In this document: one piece after another, positions 47,110 to 59,483 of the stretch
Numbering within the stretch: the stretch's first letter is position 1
Layout of the letters: every line of letters begins with the position of its first letter
Origin: Petrosia ficiformis
Lineage: Eukaryota > Porifera > Demospongiae > Haplosclerida > Petrosiidae
Length of the DNA stretch: 64,000 nucleotides
Reading direction: 5' to 3'
NCBI GenBank assembly: GCA_947044365.1
Contig: OX345648.1
Coordinates: forward strand, 3,600,096-3,664,095
The notes under the pieces: model-generated
The model's input: the letters and a program-made list of their open reading frames with translations, nothing else
Told to the model about the DNA's origin: nothing
Database searches by the model: none
Translations under genes and position numbers: made by a program

Positions 47110-48935
47110 TATTAATGTGTAGGATTTTAGTCATCGTTAGTGAGTCTTTGTAGTAGATCATCATCTTCATGATCATTTCGAAATTTGGTTACAATTTTCT
47201 TTTTCAAACCATCCCTAATCTCTTCCTTCCAGCTTTATACCTGGTCATGTAACTCATACAATGCCAACTGATTAGTGAAATTAGTATTAGTAATACTAAC
47301 AACATCAATACTAACACTATTTATGGTTCTGTTATTGACACATCTCCTTTGAGTTGACCATACAATGTTATGAATTCCAACAGAAGAAGATCAATGAGTA
47401 TAACACAATCAAATATATTAACCCATTTGCCTCTGTATGGTTTATAATACACCTGTATGAATGTGAATGGAGCTAGGAACACAAGATGAAGGAGTAATAG
47501 AAGACTGGGATTGTTACCTCGAAGAAGAGCGTAACTTATGTATGAACATACAAGTAGCCAGAGTCGAGCTCCAAACCACCAACCCCAACCATCTCTATAG
47601 CAACCTTGATAAGCATCGAACAGGTTACGTCTTTTTTTACCCATCTTGACCTACGAGCCAAAAGAGAACCACATGTGGTCCACAATAGGAATGATAGCAG
47701 ATAGAATAATATGGTGATGATAGCTGTAATGCAACATGTCCACTGTTCCTCCAGTATGGCATATTACCATCAACATACCATACTGTAACTCTCCATGTGG
47801 TGTCTGTATATTGACTGAAATAAAAATGTCAATGACATTAAGTAGCAGTTTAGCAAATGATAAATAAAACAAGGTAGCCATTACTTAAATTGAAGAATAA
47901 GTAGTTAAGTTAACAATGAAACCAGAGTGTTTGCTTATTATAACTAACATTAAAACTATAAGTCATAAGTATACAGGGAAGATGAATTGTAGAGCTGTCT
48001 TAATCAGTGCAGTAAGTCCATTGCATAAACATACACTAAATCCTAGTTCAAGATTCAGTAGTGAGAAGATGATATTGAGAATAAACCCATAAGTGTGTTG
48101 ATGTATATAAGATAACTGTCCTCAAACTAACTTTAGTCATGTTGAAATAGAAGATAATACCACCAAATAACTGACTAGAGATTGTCATACGAAGACAGAA
48201 CAGAACAGTTACTAACGCAATTCCTGATACAGCAAATAGCAGTATCATTAAGAGCCAGAGATTTGAGTTACAGATCTGACAATCATCAGGACCCAATACT
48301 AATGAATATCCATCCTCACATCCTCCACATAATACTCCAGTCCTGTGATGTTGACAGAGAGAGTCTTGTGTTCAGTCATATTAACCTCAGTGATTCCTAG
48401 TTTACAGGTACCAGTTGGACAAACAGGAGCAAAACCAAATGTTCCACTAGTATTGAGAGGAGAATAGATATGTTTTGATTCACTGTTACAACTCCTAGCC
48501 ATGTTGTATTTGGTATTTTAATACTAGTAGCATCAATATTACAGTAGTTAGTGATTTTGTGAGTCATTAAAAGTTCATTACACACACATTCTCTCTGCAT
48601 AGATCTAAATGTCAGTAGAAATCCTATTGGACAAATTAATTCAATTGTCACTGACAATTGATACTCTTGATTGTAAATCCTTAAAGTACCAGTAGAAAGT
48701 AGACTAACAACAGATGTCAAGTGATAAATTCTTATTTTAATTGAAGTACATTTGTTTTCATCCAATAACTGTGCCTTCTGTATTAAAAGCAATTTTTTTA
48801 ACTTTTCAGTTTGCGATTTATAATATAGATCCACATGAACATTTGTTAAAACTAATTTGTTTCAAGTGCAACAACAGAGAATACAAATTTTTGTTCAGGA
48901 GAGAAAGAAATGTTAGCAGAAGAAAGACAAGTCGT
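47110..48935 (-). pseudogene. Truncated, frameshifted copy of paralog D
   Basis: Covers the C-terminal 60 percent of the 28519-32241 gene, from about 30360 leftwards, at high similarity. The membrane helices GWWFGARLWLLV and LAPFTFIQVYYKPYRG, and the Cys-rich part, can be read in at least five different frames. Breaks lie near 48830, 48450, 48290, 48100, 47750 and 47640. The N-terminal beta-helix half is missing beyond about 48935, where the sequence becomes unrelated. Confidence 0.8.
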
Positions 48936-48965
48936 GTTCAACATAAGGTGTACCATGTGAATTAA

Positions 48966-49941
48966 TTTTCTTGTACTGATTAATTAATAAGGACTAATAT
49001 GGTATTTGTAATTTGTATGGTTTCTATGTATGTACTTGTGTACATTTTTAGTTATGTTATGTTGTATTCTGTAATATAGTTAGTATAATAAAAGATAACT
49101 AACTTCAACCACTCAGTCACATCACAACAGAATGCTTATTCATTTTAGACACTTTCTTTCCTTTTCATTTAAGCAATTATGTTAATGTATAAAAACTGTA
49201 TAACATAAAAATGTCATGCATGTGAGTTTAAAAGTAAACTAGCAAACTGAAAGATAAAATTTTTGCTAATATTATTAATAACATGTATATAATTATATAC
49301 AAAATTATAACTAAACATTAAATTTACTATTCCTTCTACTATACTAACCAATAAATTATTAATTTTGTACATTTTAACAAATTTGTTTTCTGTAGTGATA
49401 ATTATAAGGACATGCAGCTTTGTGTGATAATCCAGATCAACTTGAGATGTTTATTTGACTAATAAGATACACATGACTTTAATAATAAAGGCACAATTCT
49501 TTTTTCTTTGGGTATTTATAGAATGGCATGTGTGTTAAAAGTCAAGATTAAATTAAAAACGGCAGTTATCTGCAAATCATGTTGTATAGCTGTATATAGG
49601 TGGAACTTTAATACTATCCAAGGATGCTCTCAAAATGGAGCAAATAAAATATTATTTAATCAAAACATTTTCTACTTGATAGTGAGGTAGACCATTTAAT
49701 ACATTTTATAATAGCAAATTCTAGCATTTGATACTGAGTTAGCAAACAATGGTTCAGACCCCTCTCAAATAAAATAAAATAAAGTTGAGCAACAATTATA
49801 ATAAAATCTAATAATTATAACTAAGGAAGAGTATTAAGCTACAAAAGAAATCATTATTTTTGCAAATTCATTATTAGCTACAATGCTATGCTACAGTTTT
49901 GAGATTGAAATATCAAACACAATTTGTTGAAAAATGTAAAC
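48966..49941. other. Intergenic interval
   Basis: AT-rich. From about 49690 it is the 3' flank common to the tandem units (CTAGCATTTGATACTGAGTT recurs near 63340, and in reverse near 23210). No gene seen. Confidence 0.5.
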
Positions 49942-52900
49942 TTAGTCAGCAAGTATCAGTAAAGCTTGTCTCATTTCATCATACTCCTCTTCATCTTCTT
50001 CTTGTATATGTCTCTCTGTAGAGTGACGTGATTCTCTATGATCACAAAACTGAGTGTTACATTCCTTGATTTTAAACTTACCCAAACACTTTGATGATAT
50101 AGTAAGCACCAGTATACCAAATACCACTGTTGTCAATGAAGCAGTAATATATGACAGAGTTTGTGATGTATGACTCTTTACTGGTACACATAGCAAAGCA
50201 ATGATAATCTGTACTATAACTACAAAGAGACAGAATGAATCCAATTTGTTTAAACCATTATGCCTAAAAGGTTTAACGTAGGTTTGTAAGAGTGCCAGAG
50301 GGATCACAATTATTACTTGAAGAAACAACATTAAAGAAACATCAACCCCTCTCAGTACTGTGAACACAATATATATGTACACAACAACTAACATTCTCAC
50401 ACCAAACCAATATCCAAGTGTATGTTTATATGGTCCATGAAATGATTCTATGAAGGATCGAAAGTGATGTAAGTGTTTCCATCTCAAGAAATAGTTCCCA
50501 AAAGTGACGATTAGTATATACGGAAGTATGAATAAGACTAGTGTCACTATAGCAATTGAGAAAAGTATGATGTGTTCCTTATCTTGTAAGTAGACAACAC
50601 TACCATCTCCATACCATACAGTGATAGTGTCATTATTTCCTGTTTTAACACGAGCATATATCAATATATCAATACTGGTGATGAGGAGTTTTGAAAACGA
50701 AAGATGGATGAGTGTGGCCAACACTTGCACTGATGATGCTGCTGTCTGGTTTGAGACACGAGTGGAATACCGGCTTAAAACAATAAACACAATTACAATG
50801 CTCCACAAGTATACTGGAAATATAAACTGTAGTCCTGTCTTTATTGCTGTTGTCATTCCATCATAAAAGCACAATGGAAATCCAAGGTTGAGATTCAGAA
50901 GTGATACAAAGATTCTCATTCCTGATATAAACACATTATCATCATCAAGATAGTCAATAGTAGAAATAGCGATAATGTTATTTGTAAGTATAATACTAGC
51001 AAGTGGTCCTTCTGATAATGTGAGTCTAAAGAATAGTAAAACAGTCACAAGTATCACTCCAATGACAGCATACCCTACTATGGTGAGAAGCCATAGGTTA
51101 GAACAATGTCTGCACTCAGTAGTGCCAAATATAATGCTAAATTTATTTATGCATTGTCCACAAAGAACTCCAGTTTTTCCATCAATACATATAGAATGAT
51201 CTATATCTGATACATTAATGGCTATTGTAGTTGATCTACAGTTACCAGATGGACATATGTTAGCAAATCCAAGAGAGGATTCGTTTAGCAAATCCATTTT
51301 ACCAAGCCATGATCCAATTGGTCGAGTAATAAGCAATGTACTTATGTTACACTCAGCATTTGTAATTACTTTAGTAATGAAATGATCACACTCACAAATT
51401 CCATTGTTAGATAACTGGAATCCAATTGGACAAGGATATACAAAAATATGAGTTGACAAGCTTGGTTGATTTCCTGGTATAGCCAGTTGCAAATACCCAT
51501 GCTTTGCTTGGTTTCTTTCACTAGTACTGTGTATATTGTATGTTACTTTGCTACATCTAAGCCCAGAAAGGGATACTAAGTCTTGACCATCCTTCAAAGT
51601 TAACACATCTTGTGATAAATGAGGACCATAGTAGTGGTAGGGAGTAATTGAAGCACTAACTGGTGAGTATACTATTAAACCCATAGCATCTACTGCTACT
51701 ATGCTGAGTGTAATAGATTTACCAGGGTACGTGTCAATGACTTGAATTGGTGTTTCTGAACTTGTACAATGTAGTTGAATTTTATCATCACTTACATTTG
51801 ATTTACTGCAGTAGCATATTTCAACAGGTTCTGAAGATATATGTTGTAAACTATTATCCGTTAGAATAGGTTCAAATGTGGCATTTAACAATACTCTGAT
51901 ATCAAGATCAGTAGTGTAATACTGGGTACAGTTGTATATTAATGTAGCATAGATACTATTTCCAGCTAACCCAGCTTTGTTGTTAATAAAGGTCATCATA
52001 ATATCTAATTTATCAAGGTTTGATACACCTAACTGTATAACACACATATTGTCTCCAGGTAGTGGATCGTTTACAGCATATATTGCACCACCATAAAGTA
52101 ATGCTTTGTTGTTGAGAAATGTTGCATGTAGTGGTGGAATTAGGAATAGATATGATGAATGATAAAGAGATATTGCTGCTCCACTATTACCACTGTTATT
52201 TGCGAAAATTATTCTTCCTTGTATAAACAGGTTAGTATTGTAAACTGCCAAGACTGGAGTTTCATTTTCATGAAAGTAACTTTCTCCACATACGGTAACA
52301 TTTTTCCAATTGACAAATCTCATTGCTGCAACTATAGAGTATAAACTAACGGTATTTGCCGAGACTTGTCTCAACTCGCAGCTTTCCAAAACAATAGAAT
52401 GGTTAGCTTTCGAGGGTCTCACAACTGCATACATTCCAGGCAGAAATAAAGCTTCAAAGTGTATTTGAAATTTCACCTTCTTCATGAAAAATTGCTTGAA
52501 ACTGTTTGCACAGCTTTCATGAATGTCTATATAAAACATACCACCATACTTCAATGATTGTAATCTTTGACCACCACTGTCTTTCATGTGCACAGTATCT
52601 AAATAGATTGGATGAAACCTAGGAGAGTCTAGTTTACCACTGCTACATTTACCACAATTAAAACTATGAATAGTAATATCAGACCCTACAACTTGATTTG
52701 TATCAGCAAGCAAGCTTCCACCATATAAATTAGTGTTTGTTATAGAAACAGTGGATTTTTCCATACCATTAAGAAAGAGAATTAACATACCTCCAGCTAC
52801 TGATCCATAGTTGAAATGATCTATTGTGCTTTGTGTTGTAGTAAAATTAGCAATATAATGTGTCTGTGTAAAAATAATGGTCAATCCAGCAGCTCCTACA

Positions 52901-54172
52901 ACAGGTAATTGACAAGCTTCATATTTTCTAAGACTTGAAAGTGCTGGAATATTAGGAATGTTATTATAATTTCCTTGAACTTTTGTTTCATTTAATGTCA
53001 CTTGAGTATTTTTTTCATTATCTGCACTTTTTCCTCTATTCTTGAATACTGCTGCAATACCACTGCCTGGACATGAAGTTGTATCATCACTGCAGAGAAT
53101 ACCACCTTGTCCTTCAGACACTACTGTGCTTACTACTTCAAATGTTCCAAAAGGATTTAGAATTAAAATGGCATACCCAAAATACATGTTATAAATATTG
53201 ACCTGTCTTATTGTTACATTGTTACAGAGATTAAACATTAGTACTGCTCTTTGTTTATATAGAAGTTGAGGATGAGTATTATTGAAACTTCTAACAGCTG
53301 TGCTTGGAATTATCCCTCCGCAACCATCAAAATGAACATTTGCCAATAATAAATTGGTGATGTTTATGAAACCAAACCCAGAACCAGGACTACCAACAGG
53401 AACACAACGTATAGTGGAGTTTTGCTTTGCACCCTGAATAGTAAGATTGTTGATATTCTGTACAATGCAATATCCATCAATTTGATATAATTCATAAGAT
53501 GACACATTGAGCTTTAGTACCAAATTGTTTATTATTTGTGTTGAAGAATTACCGCAAAGCATTTCCTTCAATTGATTAGTATTAGATATGATGACATAAT
53601 TTGACACTGTTGCTTGTGCTTCCGTGAGTGTAAATAGAACCAGTGTTATAAACCATACACTAAATGATCATTAAAATTTGAGATAATAATAAATATGCAG
53701 ATATGATTAATTGGATCTATATTCAACTTTAATTTCCAATATAGTTATTTTTAGCTTTCAGTATGTAAAAGTAATGTATATTATATACATTATGAAAATT
53801 TTGATGATTATTATGTACAATAAATTATATTTATAGTAAAATTTGCAGTAATCTCTATCTCATTTGCAAAACAGCCTGAGGCAAAGCCGATATATAACTA
53901 TACACACTTTACATTGCCATTTTGAATGTTGTAACATCAGTAAATAAAGTTAATCTAGATTATTTGTGGTTTGACATACCCTTTTTGTGCATATACTGAA
54001 ATGTTTTTTTGATTATAAAAGGCCAACTTTAATGTTCATTCATTTCCCACTAGCTATCATAATTTCTCATATATACACTCATTATCCAGATTTGATATAT
54101 TAATTTATTGATCACACATGCATGATAAACAACTAATACAACATACCTAAGCATTGTAGACTCTTCTTTCAT
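49942..54172 (-). CDS. Beta-helix ectodomain multi-pass membrane protein (intact copy 3)
   Basis: Two exons: 54172-54147 (26 bases, MKEESTML plus AG) and 53659-49942, joined AG|T to give 1247 aa. The signal peptide is assembled across the intron (MKEESTMLSVWFITLVLF then TLTEAQA). The second exon has no in-frame ATG before the mature part, which supports the short first exon; it is conserved in copies 1 and 2. Residues about 27-745 are Asn-rich with beta-helix-type motifs (NNKALLYGGAIYA, NSGAAISLY). A Cys-rich neck follows: CPIGF near 751, CECDHF, TGVLCGQC near 833, ECRHC. Seven to eight membrane helices span 863-1197 (GLQFIFPVYLW near 955), and the cytoplasmic tail ends in an acidic EEDEEEYDEM block. 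Likely a surface receptor, adhesion protein or channel; function not known. The frame is fully open, unlike copies 1 and 2. Confidence 0.8.
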
Positions 54173-54210
54173 TTCCACTTCAAAGTTGGCTGTTTAATAC
54201 TTATATGTAT

Positions 54211-54537
54211 AGATATAGCTCTAGTTGGAGGCAGTTATGGGCATATAACACACGCGGGGTAATTGGTCGAGGGCGTAGCCCGAGACAATTATCTCAAGGG
54301 CTAGTATTTTATACCATGGTAACACAAAAGTATGCAATTAAATCACATTTGATATTACTGTTGTCAAGTAGAAACCATAGTACTATACCAATTAGCGTTT
54401 ACTGTAAAAACTGTGAAAATACAATTAGTGGCTAGACACTAAATCTCCCTGTCTACAGCATTTATGGACATATATCTCCCACAGTATAGTACATCAAGGG
54501 TTACTATGGTGATCGCCACGCACCGTGGTACAAGCAC
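54211..54537. mobile_element. 330-base insertion element in copy 3 flank
   Basis: Interrupts sequence that is continuous at the matching site in copy 2 (38411-38435). The inserted part shares TATTTTATACCATGGTAACA, GTATGCAATTAAATCAC and CTGTCTACAG with 5828-6065, and its left end has a CG-rich stretch (CGAGGGCGTAGCCCGAG) that is itself a hairpin. It is a small non-autonomous element with a clear empty site. Confidence 0.7.
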
Positions 54538-55269
54538 TCATGATTTGTAGTTATTTTATGAATGTATATCATGTAAAGATGACTTTCATTTTAAAAGTCA
54601 ACACTAACTTACTTCAAGATAACTTAGTCAGCTATCTTTGGCAACTTTAGATGCTTATTTGTCTGACAAGGTACACATAATAACATACCGGTATACAGCT
54701 AGCATTTTCATAAAAAATGTGTGTGGACTCTGAAGGCTGATCAGCTTGGAAATGGGGAAATAAACATTATATAACCACTTATCAATCAACACAACTTCTA
54801 TAATGAATAATTACAATTCGTATATATAGACTCTTCTCCTACTTTCCCTTCCAAGTATATTAGTTCTTTCAATTCTGTTTGATTCTTCAGTCCACACTAG
54901 GCAAATTATAAATACTATTGTCTACTCTTGTCCAATGTATATATCAAACAGCTAACATCAAAGTGGATTATTCATACTATTGTTTATAGTGTAGAGCCAA
55001 TTATACACAAAATATACAATGCAATATTGTTATATTGTCAATTTATAATACTGAGGTGAGTCAGTAATAAATACTATATTATGTTTCATTGGGCAGTTGC
55101 TGCACAAATAGCTACGTCATGTCCATGTTTTCTGCAGAAACTCTAATAGTAGCTATGTCTGTATATTTACACGATTAGGAGTATTGGTTTATTAGAGCTT
55201 ATTTGTGAGGTGGAAATATTATTAGTTATAGCTCGAATGTTGGCGAATGTTAATTGCTGTGACGCTTTT

Positions 55270-55754
55270 CAAAACTTGGTGAACTTATCACATTTATAGC
55301 ACTGTCGGAAGCTTTGAAGGGTGGCTTCATCATGAAATATATAAAATAGCGTCCATTTCCAAGCTTTATTTACAAACTGTCCAATATGGAAGTCCTGATT
55401 ATCTGCAATACTTCACTTTTCATCCTGATTCTGAGGATCATCTTCTACACTGCAAAAATGTATTTGTTAGTACAGTTGCAAGGATGCAAATTATAATTTA
55501 GTTAGTCATACAGGATGTTATGACTGCATGATAACATACTTATACCAGTTATAATCAAATATCATGTCTAATATCTGCACAAAGAAGGTTTGGAAACCTA
55601 ATTTAAAATATTTATTTTGCTTCTTTGTAAATCAATTAGACCATATAAGGAAATTGAAACTGCAATTATTGATAAGTACATGTACATTGTATGTCATCAT
55701 GCAGTTATAAAATGCTACACAACTAATTAAATTACAATCTCCATTATTCCTTGA
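55270..55754. repeat. Flank with dispersed repeat matching 26985-27270
   Basis: CAAAGAAGGTTTGGAAACCT and TTTTGCTTCTTTGTAAATC follow the same order as near 27100-27165. No coding potential seen. Confidence 0.5.
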
Positions 55755-56770
55755 TTTAGTTATTTTCCTGTCGCAGCTGTAGCTATTGGTAAGCATATCT
55801 TTACCCTAGAGAATATCATAACTGATCCACACCTCCATGTTATATTGACTGCAAAAGCGTCATCTCTGATTCGGCAAGCATGGGAAGGAGATGATCCCAT
55901 ACATTCTAGAAGATTATTGGAAGATGTAGCTGCTCATTTAGAAAACTACCTAGTTAAATACAATATTCATGCTTCCATGGTAGCCATCAATGATGGAACT
56001 GTTGCTCCATGTGCTCCCCTGTCCCCACGACTGGGACTTCCTGTTTGACAGGAATAACCTTGTTTTAGGACAGGAAGTAGATATAGGCACTATATTGTCA
56101 TACCCATTAGCATTATAGTCAGATCTAAGACGTAAACTGGAAGAGGAATCTTGTACTAATATCGTGTTGTTTCTTGGTGGTCTGGCCACGCAGTGGTACA
56201 GCTCTTTGGACTAGATCAAGGAGGAAAAATATACTCTAAATTTAGTTACAGAGCTATATGGAACGTTTGGGACTCTGGAGCCGGGTAAAGAAACTCTGCT
56301 GCTGAACCAGTTCAATGTTGCTTGTGCACTATGTTGAGTCTGCTTGCTATCTCTTTGTTAATAACTTGCTACCTCATGCTAAGAAATACCTCATTACCAC
56401 TGAGACGGCTAAAAACAACATTTTAGAGTATCTTCTCAATCTGATGAACTCCAGGGATTAGGAATATGTTCATATGTTGTGGACCTACAAAGACTGTAAG
56501 ACTGTGGGAATTTACTCGTGTTGATAATCCTCAGCCATGCACTATTTGATGTCTTACCTGTCTTGACTTACCTCTGTAATTTCAGGGAGTGGTTTGATTG
56601 GAGCAGGAAGAAGGCAGTGCTGCAAGAATGGAGAAAGAAAGATCACTAAACAGGTCTTCTACTGAATCAGATGACCACAAATATATTCTGGTGTCTGGTA
56701 CCCAAGTGGAAATGCTTAACAGACATAGGTTTTTAGAATTTCTACAGAAAATGTGGACATGACGTATCTG
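55755..56770 (+). mobile_element. LTR-retrotransposon gag-like relic
   Basis: Plus-strand pieces read as HASMVAINDGTVAP (near 55965), RRKLEEESCTNIVLFLGGL then TQWYSSL (56130-56210), and FLYRKCGHD-type residues (near 56745). The QW..SL segment followed by a later CxxCGH-like knuckle is the order in retrotransposon Gag. Many stops and shifts; not functional. Fragments of the same sequence are present at 40835-41010 and 57310-57610. Confidence 0.45.
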
Positions 56771-56854
56771 TGCAGCGACTGCACAATGAAAGTTAATATA
56801 GTATTACTCACCTATTATAGATTGACAATATAATACCATTGTATATTTTTGTAA

Positions 56855-57620
56855 GTTATGTAATTGACACTAGACTATATAAACCATAATTATCACGATA
56901 TATTAATTCCCTTTGATGTTAGCTGTTTTGTATAGCCAGCCACATGGCTTTGATTTGTATTTTGTTGGGATTTACACTATTGCATCCTGCAGGATCTAAA
57001 TAATTTAATAAATAATCATATTGTGTGATACGTTTCTATTATAGATTTCCTGTACCATTTGTGTCTATAAAGTTTTGAAATTATACATCCGGACAGACTG
57101 ATCCGGTCATAACTACTTTCTTCAAACTGATAGTTCATTGAATATTTCTATAATTAAGGTATGATAATAGTCATACAGAACTTAATACTGTGTATCCAAA
57201 GTACATGAGTGTGTTGTATCTGATATGTCCTGTTACATGTACAGACTATTGAACATGAAATAAACATGCAAGAAAACATTTAAAATAGGTTGCTTCCATG
57301 GTAACCAGGCATGGGTCCTTGGTCCTCTGTACGACTGCTTGACAGAAAAGACCTTGAGGACAGGAAGTAGATGTAGGTATACTATATTATCTCTTGTAAA
57401 GAGTATTAGTCATTAGTAAAAAATTTCAATATCTTACCAGAACAAGAGAGAAGGCAGTGCCTCAAAAGTGGAGAAAGAAAGCGACTAATGAATAGATCTT
57501 CTACTTTACTTACTCGTGTCTGATACACAAGTGAAATTGCTTAACAAACACAGGCTTTTAGAGTTTCTGCAGCCTGCAGGAAGTGTGGACATGACAGTAA
57601 CTGTTTGTAAACCAATCAAA
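56855..57620. other. Duplicated flank of the tandem unit, with gag fragment
   Basis: Corresponds to 40300-41010 (GAGTGTGTTGTATC, TGTTACATGTACAGACTATT, GAGAGAAGGCAGTGCCTCAA). It ends with a knuckle-like CAGGAAGTGTGGACATGACA near 57577 that continues further than the 41 kb copy. Confidence 0.5.
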
Positions 57621-57734
57621 CTTACAGTAAAATTCGTTTATATATATATAAATTCACTAAAATAACGTGTGTCCAACATAACTATATAAACTGTCCTGTT
57701 GTATCGAGCAGGATCAAGTTGTCCCTACATACTA

Positions 57735-58040
57735 GTGTTGTTATAACTAAAACTAAAACCCCTTTTAGTAAGGCATTTTGTCTTTAATTAATGAAACTAT
57801 AAGTAAAATTACAGGTTTACTGTAATAACTGTAACTAACTAAAATGAAAATTGATCAATGATGAAAACTTTTAGTTAGTTAACTAAAACTAAAACATTTT
57901 AGTAAGCCTAATATTACCTTAGTTAATCAAACTAAAACTAAACTAAATGTTTGAGAAACTAAAACTATAATATAACTAAAAGTTGCCATTGTTGTCAAAC
58001 TAAAACACAATAATTGTTTAGTAACAATGAAACAAACTTT
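57735..58040. repeat. AACTAAAACT-rich repeat
   Basis: Degenerate tandem words AACTAAAACTAAAAC and AACTATAA over 300 bases. The left end TAGTGTTGTTATAAC resembles the 32865 MITE end. The next 300 bases (to 58400) hold no supported gene. Confidence 0.6.
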
Positions 58041-58400
58041 AACTGTAATGAACAATGAATATATATAACTAAGATCACACTTCGATAATATTTTATTTGT
58101 TCATGTTGTTTCATATTTGAAATACAAAGTATTAACTATTGCATTCATTGCAGTGTTGGTATGTGTTGAGACTTTAGCATCTTTTTTGTATAGTTGATGA
58201 TAAAACACTGGTACAACCTTTGGAATAATTAAAAATACTTGACTCAACAAAACCACAAGACGCTGTGCTAAAGCTGCAAACAGGATGGCATCATTTTTTT
58301 GATTCAGTGATAGCAAGATTTGCTGAATCGACTGAAAAGTTAAACTGATGATTATATATGGAATACAAAGATACTAATCTTTTTTTATGGCCCGTAGGGC

Positions 58401-58850
58401 CATCCCTATAATTGCTTTCCACGGGGTTTAATGTATATAATTATATATATATATATATATATATGTTTGTGTCACTTGCGCGACTATGCGTTGTATACGT
58501 AGTTAAGGAAGTTGCGTCATTCCCGGGGGCTCGGTCAATTAATGGGCGTGGCGCGTAAAAGAACGCGCGATCAAGCTCTACACACCCGCAGAAAGAAAGC
58601 TGTTGAGCTTACGTAGAAACTGGAACTAATAGCTAGCTATTCTGCCTGAAATATATTCCTAAAGTTCTACAAGGTCCTTTGAAAGGTCAGGAGAGTAGAT
58701 AATCAAAATAATAACTATAATAAGCTGTTGTCTTTCATGCTTGATAAAGTCAGCCATGATTACTGAATTCTGCACACCACAAAGCAGTCATATCTTCACT
58801 TAAATTTGTAAAGCAATCATAGGGATGTTTTTTTCTCTATATACACTTGT
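58401..58850 (+). mobile_element. MITE family 1, reference copy with both terminal repeats
   Basis: Left end CATCCCTATAATTGCTTT (58401-58418) and right end AAAGCAATCATAGGGATG (58810-58827) are inverted repeats with one mismatch. Between them lies the conserved core with CCCGGGGGCTCGG, GGGCGTGGCGCG and the AGCTAGCTATTCTGCC word. The right-hand 20 bases after the repeat (T-run, CTCTATATACACTTG) are also shared by copies at 4493 and 11737. No coding capacity. Confidence 0.85.
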
Positions 58851-58876
58851 TATATCTGAAATTATTATGGCCAATT

Positions 58877-59480
58877 TTACGAGACAAGATGGCAAAAACA
58901 AGAAGCAGAAATACTAATAGCATATGCAACTGTTATTAGATCAAAGATATCTTTATATTTACTAGAACACTCTGTTGATATCAGTTTAACTGGAGGATTT
59001 TCAGTTAGTAAATACGTTGCTCCCTCTATGTACTGTATAGGATTAACAATAATGCGTAAAATAATTAGAAGATCTGGTAAACAATATATTAATAGTATCA
59101 AAAAGAAAAGATAACAATGTTGCCATAATTTACCAGTTTTGCCAAAATGTGTAAATACATGATATATCCGAAGCAGTCTGTTAGTACGGGGGTAGTAATC
59201 AAATTCACACCATTTTGTGACAATCAATACTCAAGGAAACACAATGCAGTGTAAGTTGTTGTATCAAGCTGGGGAATAAATTGATGAGTTGTTTGAAATA
59301 TACTTGCAAACAAAAGCTGATAACATCCTAAAAAGTCTAGCTTAGAAATGGGGTCATAGGACGTGCTTGAGGTGTATTATGAAGAACTAACATTAAACAA
59401 AGCATTAATTAAATAACAAGGTGGCTACAGTATATATGTATATAGCATACACTCTGTTTAGTAAATTATAACGTACAACA
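58877..59480 (-). pseudogene. Class C GPCR relic, middle helices
   Basis: The minus strand encodes LLRIYHVFTHFGKTGKLW, then the helix LFFLILLIYCLPDLLIILRI, NPIQYIEG, ECSSKYKDIFDLITVAYAI and a further helix, matching helices III-V of GABA-B-like receptors. The part 59120-59470 is collinear with 41237-41590 in the other relic. Downstream helices are cut off at the MITE boundary (58850), and the ligand-binding domain is replaced at about 59484 by unrelated beta-helix sequence. Confidence 0.6.
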
Positions 59481-59483
59481 AAA

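Noticed and set aside
58101..58316. 71-codon minus-strand frame with a hydrophobic segment
   Set aside because: No homology to neighbours and no start or splice context; left as intergenic.
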